Position numbers and translations under genes: made by a program. Below the pieces are notes generated by a model. It made no database searches. It was given only the letters and a program-made list of their open reading frames with translations, and was not told the DNA's origin. Of a stretch of DNA of 64,000 nucleotides, positions 1 to 11,252 are shown in pieces. The stretch is from Daedaleopsis sinensis (lineage: Eukaryota > Basidiomycota > Agaricomycetes > Polyporales > Polyporaceae): NCBI GenBank assembly GCA_033807695.1, contig CM066301.1:1240001-1304000 (forward strand), read 5' to 3'. Each line of letters begins with the position of its first letter. Positions within the stretch are counted from its first letter, which is position 1.

Positions 1-65
1 TACCTCTGCGTGCTCAAATCTACGAATAGCTTGAATGTCATACCTAGCCAGTATCTATCAATCAG

Positions 66-84
66 TACATACATACATACATAC
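66..84. repeat. (CATA)n microsatellite
   Basis: A short run of about four and a half CATA units, seen directly. It lies upstream of the first F-box gene; no function is inferred. Confidence 0.8.
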
Positions 85-269
85 CTATTTTGCGTAGCAC
101 CTCGGTAGTCTTAAGGAGAATATTTACGGTGTTTGTCACGCAGAAGCGCCGGTGACCCCTTTGTGTTTGTGGCGTGGCTCAGGCGTAGTAGCCGAGCTAA
201 GTTGACTTGTTCCTTGACCACGACGACCAGTCTTTCCACTACAGTCTCTTGGGCTACCGAATTCTGAGG

Positions 270-2545
270 ATGGATAAGCCGAAAGTTAGCGAGAACTCGC
301 GGGCGAACCATCGCAAAGCGCCACAAGCAGTCAAGAATACGAAGGGCAAGAAGCCGACCGGTAGGAATGTTGGCAAGCTTATGTCTATCATGAGACTGCC
401 TGTCGATGTCTTCTTAGAGGTACGCGCTCACATTGTCTCGATGTCTCTGTTGCTCACGCGCGGTGCGACATTGACTCCCGTACCCGTACCATGGTGCTGA
501 CATGTCTTAAGATCGCGTCACATTTGGATCCCCTCGATCTTCTCAACCTTTCGCGTGTCTCGAACGAGCTTAGAGGGATGCTCATGTCGCGGCAGATGCG
601 GAGCCTATGGGTAGCGGCTCGCAAAGCACACAATCCACCATTACCTGACTGCCCTGACGACCTCAGCGAGCCACAATATGCCTCGCTGGTGTTTGAGCAC
701 TCTTGTATGGTGGGATTTTTTTGCCTATAGCTCAAATCCTTGAATAGACAAGCTAACCAACACCTCGCAAGGCATGTGGTGCTGGAAGGGCTATGAAGGT
801 TGGGTACTCTGCCTTCGTGAGGTTCTGCGGCCCGTGTTGGAAAACTAAGTATGTCACTCGCGTTAGCGCTATTGTGAAACTACAAAGAAAGCTGATTCTT
901 CCAAGTGTCAAAGCTGGTCACGCTCTAGCCAAGGAAGCTGGAATCAAGAACGACCGAGAGCTCATGGGAGTTATCTTCAACATGCTGCCAGCCGCCACAC
1001 ATAAGTGTACGCGGGTCCTCGACATATCCACGGTGCACACGATCTGCTCACACAGTCTCAGTCTGCTACAGGCCAAGCGATCCGAGTTCCGGGCTGGCTC
1101 AACATTCGCGATCCAAATTTTATGAGGCAGAGTTCATCGCTGTAGTAAAGCAGTATGACGACATACTCAACGCGGAAGACGCAGAGGCCCTAGAAGATTT
1201 CCAGAAGGATCGTCGAGCTATCTCTGTTTCCAGGGTTGATGTGAGAGATTGTTTTTGGTGCAGACGACGTAGTAGCTCTGGCTCATTTTTTCTTCAGTTC
1301 CAGCACGCCATAACGACTTGGACACAACAACGAAGTCAAGTGAAGGTAGAATCAGAGGACCGCGCTGTGACAGATCGTAAAGCCGCGTACGTCTCGTTCA
1401 CGACGTTAGCACTCAGGCACAAGGCTCAAGTGTTATACTCTCCTCCAGCATACTAGAGAAACTGGAAGACCTCGGGTACAAAGAGGAGGACTATCCGCGG
1501 TATAACTCTGATTTCGAAAGCATGCTATCGCAACCTCGACCCCTCACTGCACGAAGTGAGGGAGTTATCAATTTTCTCATGCGGACACTTGCTGATTCTA
1601 CCGTTAGTTTGGAACACCATTCAACCCAAGCTTGTCGAGATATTGGAAGCCGAGCGTGCCAAGCGAAAGCATGACGCGTTCTTGCGCAAGTGGCAAGAAC
1701 GCCGAACGAAGCTTGGCAATTTCTACAAAACCTACCTCCAAAAGGACCGCAAGGAGAAGCAATGGAAGCGGATCATGCCCAACGTCGCAGACGCGCTCGC
1801 ACTGCCGTGCATGCGCGAGCTGCTAATCTCCGCTGAACCGCACCAGGTCGTGACCGAAGAGCAGTTCACCGCCATTGTGGCACGCCTCGAGAAGGACGCG
1901 GAAGCACATCGCGCGATGATACGACGAGAACTAGTTGCTATGCTGAAGGCCCGAGACGGTGCCGGCGCGAAGTCGAGCAAGAAGAGCAACACCCGCAGCA
2001 AGCGCAAGCGCAAAACTACGACACGGACGTGCAAAGGCAAGAAGCGTGCGGAAACAAGCTCGGACGAGGAGTCGGAGTCGGATGCGAGCATGGAGGAGCC
2101 TTTGGAGTCGAACGAAGAAGCCGGCGAAGTTGAGCCTGACGAAGCAGCCGAGCTCGCACGTCTGGACCAACATACATCGTTGTTCCGGTGCAGGTTCTGC
2201 TTCTGGGAACAATATCGCTTCCTCACATACCACGCGGTTCTCGAACACTGGCAGGCAGAGCATATCCGGGAGGAGTGGGGCTCGTCGAAGGAGACGTTCA
2301 TTGTGGAACTCGCAGCCGACGCAACACTCGTGCCAGGCGCTGTGCTCAGTGCTCTCGGGCTTCCGTGCAACACCGGCCTCACAGAGCTGCATCGCACGAT
2401 CTCTGCCTACGATCTGGGCGTGACGACCTGCAAATGTCGGCCGGGGGCGATATGTTACATGCCGAGGCCTGATATACCTCTTACTCTAGGCCATCTGGTG
2501 GGTCGATCCATGATATCTACGTGCATAGGTGCAGATGTGTACTAA
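270..2545 (+). CDS. F-box protein, tandem copy 1
   Basis: Predicted substrate adaptor of an SCF ubiquitin ligase; the target is unknown. Eight exons splice cleanly: 270-419, 512-709, 772-848, 906-1004, 1072-1240, 1298-1386, 1449-1555, 1608-2545, giving about 610 residues. The F-box spans the first junction (MRLPVDVFLEI joined to ASHLDPLDLLNLSRVS). Next comes a Cys-containing segment (FCGPCWKTN), then a helical charged middle (ILEKLEDLGYKEEDYP), then a KR-rich, nuclear-signal-like stretch followed by an acidic Ser/Glu run. A C-terminal CxxC...HxxxxHxxxxH module (CRFC ... HAVLEHWQAEH) resembles a C2H2 finger. The start was chosen because ATGGATAAG aligns with ATGCATAAG in copy 2; an in-frame ATG also exists at 207. 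The F-box adaptor role is family knowledge; nuclear location is inference. Confidence 0.85.
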
Positions 2546-3354
2546 TGCCACGATCCGAACGTCAGGTCGCCCACATCACCAGCAGAGACGGGCCGTCAGT
2601 ACACTCGTCATTATTCTGGCTCGCATTCGGTATTGACGATGTTCTTTTCGGTCTAGGCATCAATTTATTTTGGGGTCCAACGGCCAGTCTACTAGTACCG
2701 CAGCGCGGTAGGCCCAGCGTAATAATCCAGGCTCGTTATGGCTCTTCGCAGACGTACTTGACGTGTTTGCCCCCTGACGTCTTGACTCACAACCTCCGAT
2801 GTACTCAAATGCTACAAACGCCGCCAATGCTATGTTATCAAAACATCGCGCTAAGTTCTTGCCAATCTACCGTATTTTCAAGCGTGACGCATTATACATT
2901 TGCTCGATCTCTAGGTTTCTCTATCATCACGTCTCCAGTATTATCCACATGCTTGCTATGTTCTTGAGCTGTTCTACTTACCTTGCGTCGCGAACTAATT
3001 CCCTCCTTTCTGTTACGCTACTTCGACCGCGAGTGAGTCGGAGCCTGGCACCTAGTACTACTGCTTAGTTCATACAGATAAGTATTGTGATTCATCTGTG
3101 TGGATGTTTTCGCGCTGTAAATTCGGATGTGGATGGACAGTCGGAGTCGGTCGACAGGTGCCTCCCCCGTTCCATAATACCTGTACTGTACATCATGATA
3201 GTACATACTAGTCTGTCTACAGTCTTAGGGGAGAGTTCCGAACGTGACGATGAGTAGCGCTGACTCTCGTAATTATGTAATTAAGTAGCCGAGCTAAAGC
3301 GCTGAAGCTTAAAGCTTAAAGCCTAATACTTAAGTTGAAACTTGACTTTGGTCC
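2546..3354. other. Gap between the F-box copies, part of the duplicated unit
   Basis: No convincing gene. About 2560-3070 aligns by eye with 5720-6180 after copy 2: both have a shared GTCAGGTCGCCCACATCA, a GGTCTAGGCATC segment and a CAACGGCCAGTCTA segment in the same order. The duplication therefore includes 3' flanking DNA. At 3298-3325 there are short AAGCTTAAAGCTTAAAGC direct repeats just before copy 2. Confidence 0.6.
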
Positions 3355-5674
3355 ATGACGACGACAACTACAAACTACCAGCCTTTCCGCCACAGTCTCG
3401 ATCTCCCGGACTCGCAGATGCATAAGCCTAAATTTAGCGAGGACTCGCGGATGAAGTTACGGATTCCTAAGAATACGAAGGGCCAGAAGCCGACCCGTAG
3501 GGACTCTGTCGGCAAGCTTATGTCTATCATGACGCTGCCTGTCGACGTCTTCCTAGAGGTACGCGACCTAATCACTAAATGTCTCCATGTCTCCGTCGCT
3601 CACGCAATCATACTACGGCCACGGTGCTACATTGACTGTTTGGTGCTGACGTGTCTTAAGATCGCGTCACGCTTGCACCCTCTCGACCTTCTCCATCTCG
3701 CCCGTGTCTCGAAGGAGCTACGAGGCATGTTCATGTCACGGCAGTTGCGAAGTGTCTGGAGAGCCGTTTTGAATGGGGTGTATCCTCCCATGCCTGATTG
3801 CCCGGCCGACCTCAACGAACCTCAGTATATCTCGCTAGTGTTCGACAGATTATGCATCGTGAGTGCAAGCTTCGCACCGGGCTATTGGCATCTCCTAACC
3901 TAGTCTTAATAGACATGTGATGCTGGCCGATCCATCTCCAATGTCAGCTATGCAGCTTATCTGAGACTCTGTGGCCCATGCTGGAAAACCAAGTATGTTT
4001 TTGATATAGTCAATGTTCACATGGTACTACTAGGGTGCTAATCTCGATATAGTGTCAAGGGAGGTATTACTATAGCAAAAACAATTGGTATCCAGAAGGA
4101 CGCCGGAATCATGAGGGTCATCTTCAACATGCTACCGGCTGCTGAAGGAAGGTGTATGCTCACTTCTGTACAAGCCACGGGGTATTCACATCGAGACACA
4201 GGAGGTTACGATTTCATATATCCTTCCACGAAACTGAACCACAGTCCAAGTGACAAATTCTACGAAGCAGATTTCGTTGCTGTGGTCAAGCAGTACAAAG
4301 ATATACTGTCCTCTCAGGACCCCGATGCGCTCAAGCGGTTTGTAAAAGCCCGTAAAGCCTTCGCCTTATCTAGGATGAACGTGAGTCGTGATTCCTTCAG
4401 CGTGCTCTGTATGTTTAGCCCTCACTGACATGAATTTTGTTATGCAGTTCGAGCATGAGCTACAAGCTAGGGGAGAGGAGATACAAGCTTCGAGAAGGGC
4501 GCGAGATAGAGAAGAGGCTGAGCTTCAAACCCGCGTAGAGAAGGCCCGAGAAGCCGCGTGTGTCCCGTCTGCTCACCATAGTCCACCTCGGGGACACTAA
4601 CGTTCTTCTCCTCCAGCATACTGGAGAAATTGAAAGAGCTAGGGTATAAAGAGGCGGATTGCCCCCGAAATAATTCCGATTTCCAACGCATGCTATTGCA
4701 ACCTCGACCCCTCACCGCAGGAAGTGAGCAAGCTATCGATACTTTTGTCACGTTGGCAAGCTTGCTGATTTGACCATCGTTCGCTAGTTTGGAAAACCAT
4801 CCGACCTCGGCTTGTCGAGATATTGGAAACCGAGCGTGCCAAGCGAAAGCATGCCGCGTTCTTGGGCAAGTGGCAAGAACGCCGATCCCAGCTTGGTACT
4901 TTCTACACGGCCTACCTCCAAAAGGACCGCAAGGAGAATCAGTGGAAGAGGACCATGCCCAGCGTTGGAGGCGCACTCGCACTGCCGTGCATGCGCAAGC
5001 TGCTAACATCTGCTAAGCCGCACGAGGTTGTGACCGAAGAGCAATTCACCGCCATTGAAGCACGCCTCGAGAGGGCCGCGGAGTCACATCCCGCGATGAT
5101 ACGACGAGAGCTAGTCGCTATGCTGAAGGCCCGGGACAGTGCCAGCGCGAAGTCGAGCAAGAAGAGCAGCACCCGCAGCTTGAAGCGCAAGCGCAAACCT
5201 ACGACAGGGTCGCGCAAAGGCAAGAAGCGTGCGGAAACAAGCTCGGACGAGGAGTCGGATGCGAGCATAGGGGAGTCGAACGAAGACACCGAAGATGCCG
5301 ACGAGGCAGCCGCCGAGCTTGCTCTTCTGAACCAGCATACATCGTTGTTCCGGTGCAAACGCTGCTATACGCACGGTAGAACCCTCACATACCACGCCGT
5401 TCTCGAACACTGGCAGACAAAGCATGTCTGGGAGGAGTGGGACTCGCAAACGTCCGACATTGTGGCAGACTCCGAGTCCGCGGCTGACGCAACACTCGTG
5501 GGCGATGTGCTTGATGCCCTCGGGCTTCCGCGCAACACCGGCCTCACAGAGTTGCATCACACGATCGCTACGTTCGAACTGGATTGGATGACCTGCAAGT
5601 GTTGGCCAGGACCGATAGGTTACATGCCGACCGGTATACCTCTAACTCCGAGTCTGGGCCTTCTGGTGGGTTGA
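3355..5674 (+). CDS. F-box protein, tandem copy 2
   Basis: Paralog of the gene at 270-2545 with the same architecture and intron phases. Exons: 3355-3558, 3661-3858, 3913-3992, 4053-4151, 4245-4380, 4448-4557, 4617-4723, 4788-5674, about 605 residues. The F-box reads MTLPVDVFLEI plus ASRLHPLDLLHLARVS. The Cys segment (LCGPCWKTN), helical middle (ILEKLKELGYKEADCP), KR-rich stretch, acidic run and C-terminal CxxC...HxxxxHxxxxH module are all kept. The 4152-4244 intron is 93 nt and has no stop, so retaining it would insert 31 residues in frame. The start at 3355 is the first in-frame ATG; the ATG at 3418 matches copy 1. Both copies are open end to end, so neither looks like a pseudogene. Confidence 0.87.
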
Positions 5675-6218
5675 TTTGTGGTATCGGTATAGATGCAGAT
5701 GTGTGCTGATGTGACTCGAACGTCAGGTCGCCCACATCAGGAACACGGACAGGTCACAGTCAGTATAGTCCTTGCGATTCTTGTTCGCACCGGGTACTGA
5801 CGATTTTCTTCGAACTTTCGGTCTAGGCATCGGTTCATTCTGGGGGCCGAATCCAACGGCCAGTCTAGTACCGCTGGCAGCGCGGTAGGCCAAGCGTAGA
5901 GATCCCGGCTCGTCATGGCTCTTGCAAATGTGCTTCAAGACTTAAACGCTGCCGATGCGATGTCATCGAGCACACGAAGTTTCTTGATCTATGGACATGC
6001 GTTCCAACAATGTGACGCATCATACATTTGTTTGACCTCCAGGTTTTACTATCATCCCGTCTGCATGGAATGTTATCGGCGTGCTTGCTATCGTCTTGAT
6101 TTGTTTACTTACGTTACGTCGCAGACCACTTCTCTCCAATTCTACTACGCTCCGAGGAGGCATTGTGTTCCTACATCGTGATTCAGTCATCTACTCAGGT
6201 ACATGTTAGCCTCATTGT
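5675..6218. other. 3' flank of F-box copy 2
   Basis: No gene seen. The first 500 nt are the second copy of the duplicated 3' flank described at 2546-3354. Confidence 0.6.
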
Positions 6219-7977
6219 TCATACATCTAGCTTCACAGACGTGTGCATAACACTAGGCTTCACATCTTGCGAGCTGGCGCCATGACTATGCGACCGTGGA
6301 TCGAACCCCTTTGGGAAGACCTGCCTCACGTTCACGTTGATCCGTGTGCAGCGCAGGTACTCCTTGTACAAATCCCAATCACCCTCTGAGTCAGATGTCC
6401 CCTCAAGGTGAGGCGGGAGGGTTCCTTCGAGTATACGAGGTACGCCTAGCAGGATGTCGTCAATCATCACAGCCGTGCCCGAAGTAACAGGTATGCGATT
6501 TGCGTACCATGGTATGCTCGTCGGCAAGCCGGTCCCGACATGACGACAATGTCGCCTGAGCGAAGGAGAATGGGCGTGGGAGGGTCGTCTCGAGTGAGGC
6601 CGCCGATGAGGAAAACCGCCGCACAGCCAAGTCTAGAGGTGTGCAGTCAGGACTAGCTTTGCAACTCGGCGCGACTGCTGCGAGACTCACGAGATAGACA
6701 CTAGCGGTGATGTTGCGCATATTTCTGAACGGTCTACGTGCGCCATGAGGGTGTCCTATATCTCTGGTAAGCATTCGATCTGCAGTCAGAGAGGGTACGA
6801 ATCTGGACCTTCGTCTGATAGAAGTTCACGATCCCAGCGTCCGGTTCTGCCAGATGGTGAGTCTCTCCTGTTCACCGGCTGCGGCAAAGTCTACGACACA
6901 CCGTATGTTGTCCGCCAATCCATCCAATCGGGACCATCCGGTCCCCAATCCATCTCGCCTCCTTGCGTACCATCTCCACTCTGAAACACCATCTCCCAAG
7001 GTATCCTCTCGACTGCGCTCTTGCATACATCTCGCACAAGCTCCGCAATATCCCCCGGGCCTCGCGTGAAGTCGTACTGCTTCGTGCCCCAGTGGTAGTA
7101 CCACCCAATGTTCGCCCACCGGAGTTTCGGAACAAGACTTGATGCAGGGAGCGCGTGGAGGGTCTGCGACGGAGGTGCGGGGAGCTTTGGGGTGTGCACG
7201 AGGTCGGAGAAGTTCTCTGGACTCGCGGCTTCGTTGGAGATCAGCTTGCGCGGGCCAGGCGGGTCGGCGTGCGCATGTGTCTGCTCCGTAGATGTGGATG
7301 GATCGGACTCGGCGGAAGTCGTAGACTGCAGTGCCACGGCTCGAGGCAAAATCTCAACGTCCTCGCGCTCGCCTCTGCGCACACGAAGGTACTGGTTCCA
7401 GAGGCCGTCTTTCGGAAGGACATAGTGCGTTTCAAGATTCGTTTCGTTCGGATCTCGTGCATGATCGCGGAGGGCCCATTGCACCAGACCTCTCTGCTTG
7501 GCAGGCGAGACGAACGCAGGCAGGAGCACCAATCCTGATGTATTCGTAGGGAAGCGCACAGGAGTAAGACGATGAACACATACAGCTCTCATACGCCCAC
7601 AGAGCAGATCGCGCACCAGGTGTGCCCGGAAAGATGTATGCCTTCTGCGCGGTCTGCCCGGACCCTTCGTGTGTGCGAAGCGGTACTACGGTGTGCTCGA
7701 CCGCGTCCGCGCACCCTCTCCACCCGCCGCGCGCCGTTTCTTCACTACGCTCCACGTCCGCGGCGGCAAGATCGAGGACGCCGGAGAGGTCTGGAGGAGG
7801 GAAACGGGTCTTGTATTTCTTCTCTGCGGCGCGGAACGGCGTCCAGTCGGCGTCGCTGTGCTCGGGTCTGTTCCGGGTCGACTTCCAGTGTTTCCGGCGC
7901 GCTTTTTTGTACGCTGCACTCGTCGGGTCGTGTATGTCCCCAGCGGAGGATGCTGGAGTTGTCGTTGTCACCGTCAT
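6219..7977 (-). CDS. AlkB homolog, Fe(II)/2-oxoglutarate dioxygenase (ALKBH1-like)
   Basis: Family members oxidatively demethylate nucleic acids; the substrate here is not determined. Splicing by frame gives 7977-7617, 7534-6902, 6846-6809, a fourth exon from 6755 and two more, stopping at 6219. The N-terminal half is Lys/Arg-rich. The conserved core reads LVLLPAFVSPAKQR, then ETHYVLP, then LRWANIGWYYHW, then YEPDAGIVNFYQTK. Iron ligands follow: HVDRSE (HxD) and the later His in RRAYHGVPRILEG. The 2-oxoglutarate-binding Arg lies in TRINVNVRQVFP. All ligands are present, so the enzyme should be active. The ALKBH1-type assignment rests on the RW-GYxYxW and YEPDAGIVNFY segments and is family knowledge. 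An acidic, low-complexity linker interrupts exon 2. Confidence 0.9.
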
Positions 7978-8752
7978 GGCTCTAAGGGTACCGTAGACTT
8001 GGAAGGAAGCGACGGTCAGATACGGACTTCGGACGCTGGATTATAGTGCCCTTGATTGTTGTTTGATATCGAAGAGAATCGAGATGGCAGAGGTTCAGGT
8101 AGGCCTTGGTAGGCTCACCACAAGAATCACGATCACTGGCTGGGAAGTAGGGGTGAGGCCTGAGGTCCGACTTTCTCCGACTGGACACCCGACCAGTGGG
8201 AGGGCGCAATTCAGACTCCGTCCCAAATCTGATCGAGTCATCGTTTTAACCAGTTTTAACCACCTTGCGGCATGGCATGCATGCAGCCTTCTGACGCTCT
8301 GTTTAAAATCTCGAGATTCGAATGATACCTGGACTCATCTAGTGGTCTCTGTTCGATTATTGTGAAGTTTAACAATGGCAGCCGTGTCGGCGTGTCCACG
8401 GCGCTCATGGTCAGGGGACGAGCTCCACCGTTGGCATTTGCTACAGGTTGTGAGTCTTACCTTCCACTAATATACTACACCATTTCGAAACGGTTCCAAC
8501 TGTAGGCTGAGAGCTTCACTGGAGAACGGTCAATAACAACTTAAAAACTTGTTGCCCCAGCACCAACTTCCTATACGGTTGACTCACGACGCGTCGGTCA
8601 CAAAGGAAACGCGACTTGTCACACTTAGCCGCGCGCCAACCGAGCGCGTTCACAAGCCTCCGAGTCCTCGGTGTCGTCTTGACTCAGGACTATCCTGAAT
8701 CCTGATCTTCCTTTGAGTACACCTCAACCACCGAGTACTGAAGGGCGACAGC
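7978..8752. other. Divergent intergenic region, AlkB-like / RAD18-like
   Basis: Likely holds promoters for both divergent genes. No ORF with recognisable content and no clear TATA box. Confidence 0.5.
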
Positions 8753-10383
8753 ATGACCTCTATGCTCGACAAACTCCTCGCGGCCGACATCTCAGACCCG
8801 ACCGACTTCCCAGACAACGCCTCCGCCCCTGGTCTCCGATCCTTCGACGACGCCGTCCGCTGTACCATCTGCAAAGACTTCTACGACGCCCCAGTCACCC
8901 TCACCTGTGGCCATTGTTTCTGCTCTGCGGTGCGTGAGTACGTCTGTTTCATGCACGTGGCGCTGTACCTGATAGACCACCGCGGTAGTGCGTCCGCTCA
9001 GCCCTACCAGAGCACCAGACATGCCCCACGTGTCGAAAGCCCGCCTCGGAGGTGCACATACGCAAGGACGTAGCGATGGAGACTGCGGCTCAGGCATGGC
9101 AAAGCGCTAGGTATGTCTCGCCCTCTTCCGATCTGTTCGTATTCCAACCGGTGCGGAAGACCATATATCCTGCGACTCGTTCGAGAAGAGGAGGCACGCA
9201 AAGCACGACCTGTTCGGCCTCCGCACTCCCGTCACAGCTCTGGGGAGAGGAGAACAAACAAGAGGAGAAGGCGGGACTCTCCTGCTGCCGGGTCCGACTC
9301 CGACGTTTATATAGTAACTTCCAGCCCCGCCCCATCGGGGTCTTCTCCACCAGTCACCTCCGATACCCCAAGCGGTACGTGCGAATGGTTGATGCTCCAG
9401 AACAGTACTGACATCTACGGCAGGCCTAGTATTGTGTCCGTCCTGTCAAAGAGACGTCCCGTATGATACAATCAACGCTCACCTGGACAGCGGATGCAAG
9501 CAACACCTCGGCGTGCCTTCCAAGAGTGGAGCAAGCGTCAATGGTACCCGGAGCAAACAGAAACAGCAGTGGAACAGTTTGTTCGGGAACACATCGAGCG
9601 CTCCTCACAAACGCAGAGGAAAGGAGAAAGAGCTCCAGAAAAGCAAGGGCAAAAGACGGTTCGTGCTCCTACTTTCTGTGCGCACATCCCTGGCGAAGTA
9701 CGCTCTCTCTCTCTGACGCGGCAGCTTGCAGAGAGACTCCGGATAATGACGACGAGCTCGAACACCTCCCCAAAGTCGCCTACGACATTCACCCGCAGAA
9801 GCGGATCGCGGATATGCTCGCAGAGTGGGACCTCCCGACGCAAGGCGACAAAGCGGCGCTCGTCAGACGGCACAAACGGTGCGTCATCCGCCTACTCAAG
9901 GTGCTCGCCTCGCTGAAGTCCTCGACGGGTGCACGGGCTGCAGGTGGGTCGTGCTATACAATGCGAATGTCGATCGCGCCCCCTCGCACCGGCGGACGCT
10001 CGACCAGCTCCGCGCGGACCTCAAGCTAGAGGAGGCGGAGCAGAGCGCGAAAGGCCGTGGCAAGGAAACGGTAGATGACACCGTTGCATATCAGGTGGGT
10101 CCCCCTCCATCCTCCTCTCAGTTCTCGGTGTTGACTGGACCTCCAGAAAGCGAACAAGGCAGCGTTTGCGAAGCTCACGGAGGCGGCGCGTCCGAGGAAA
10201 CCTGAGCACGCGAAGGCGGATACGTCTCTGTCTACTCCGACCGGGACCGGGACCATCTCGCTAGAAGAAGAACGAGAACCTTCAAGGGCCCCAGGGCATC
10301 GGCCTTCGAGTAATAAGGGAAGCAGACCTATATCGCCGACGGGGGATGAAGCTGAAGTGGTTGAGGTTGATGATGACAGTTGA
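8753..10383 (+). CDS. RAD18: Postreplication repair E3 ubiquitin ligase RAD18
   Basis: RAD18 works with the E2 RAD6 in the nucleus to monoubiquitinate PCNA at stalled forks. Three hallmark domains appear in order. First is a RING finger split by an intron after the Cys-Gly-His-Cys-Phe-Cys segment: CTIC, CGHCFC, CVRS and CPTC supply the ligands (second exon from 8989). Next is a UBZ-type finger, CPSCQRDVPYDTINAHLDSGC split as CxxC and HxxxxC. Third is a SAP-like segment (KRIADMLAEWDLPTQGDKAAL followed by RRHKR and VVLYNAN), the usual RAD18 form. The C-terminus is Ser/Pro/acid-rich and ends VVEVDDDS. The segment between RING and UBZ is basic (TNKRRRRDS), fitting nuclear import. Start chosen as the ATG just before SMLDKLLAADISDPTDF, matching the family N-terminus. 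Confidence 0.92.
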
Positions 10384-11252
10384 AATGTCAACATACTATA
10401 TGGTCTGGATCTCATGATGCTATTGGTTTCGATATTCGTCCACAGCATGGCACTACTGATCACTATGCGTGCACATGTTTTCACGTCTGTGCGATGTTCG
10501 CTAGCTACCATTCAATGTGTCCCACTTCATGCCTGTGAGTGTGCAGTATATCCGCACGATTGGCTTGCCGTCTCATCCATGTCACACTGCAGTGATGGCT
10601 TCAGTATGCTTCTAGATCAAGCACAAATGTGGACTCACCTCAGCGATAAGTATGAGTTGCGCTTGTGATAGAGGACCGTTGTGCGAGTTGAGTCTGTGAA
10701 TCCAGATCCGATGTGAGAATGCTCGCGGCGAGCGTCGAATCGTATACACGAGTGCGCAAGTCGCCAACTTGAACGCTGAACGTTGACCTGCCGCAGGCTG
10801 GCGTCACGCCGTCTGCTGCAGTGGCAGTTACAGTCTGAGTATAGATCGAGATGTGGTGGACCGAGCCATTGCGCTTCAACGACTCGGGTGTTGAGTACTG
10901 AGTGCGGATGCTGGACCCGCGCCGATGAACACTGGTACCGAACGCTGCGGGAGAATATCGCCTTGGGAAGGCTCAGTCGAAGAGAGGGATAACATGGCAA
11001 CTCTCGGAAGGGAGGAGAATATATTTCGACACCCCATATTACAAATGTAAATATGGATATGCTGAGCAGAGAGGATAGTATGATGTGCAGAACAGCGGCG
11101 GGACAACAGAGGGAAAACAGGACAAAGCCGCGGACAAAAGGACATAGACATAGACTCAACGGTTGCAGGATAGCAGGACAGGCATGTGCCAGAGCGATAG
11201 AAGAGAAACGACAATCCGAAGAGGCAAACCATCGAATGCCAGACAAGCGACA
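10384..11252. other. Convergent intergenic region, RAD18 / SRPK-like
   Basis: Probably 3' UTRs. Long minus-strand frames exist but have no recognisable content. An ACTTGAACGCTGAACGTTGA motif lies at 10767-10786. Confidence 0.5.

Noticed and set aside
6290..6315. GGATCGAACCCC resembling a tRNA T-arm
   Set aside because: It lies inside the AlkB-like coding exon and no cloverleaf surrounds it.
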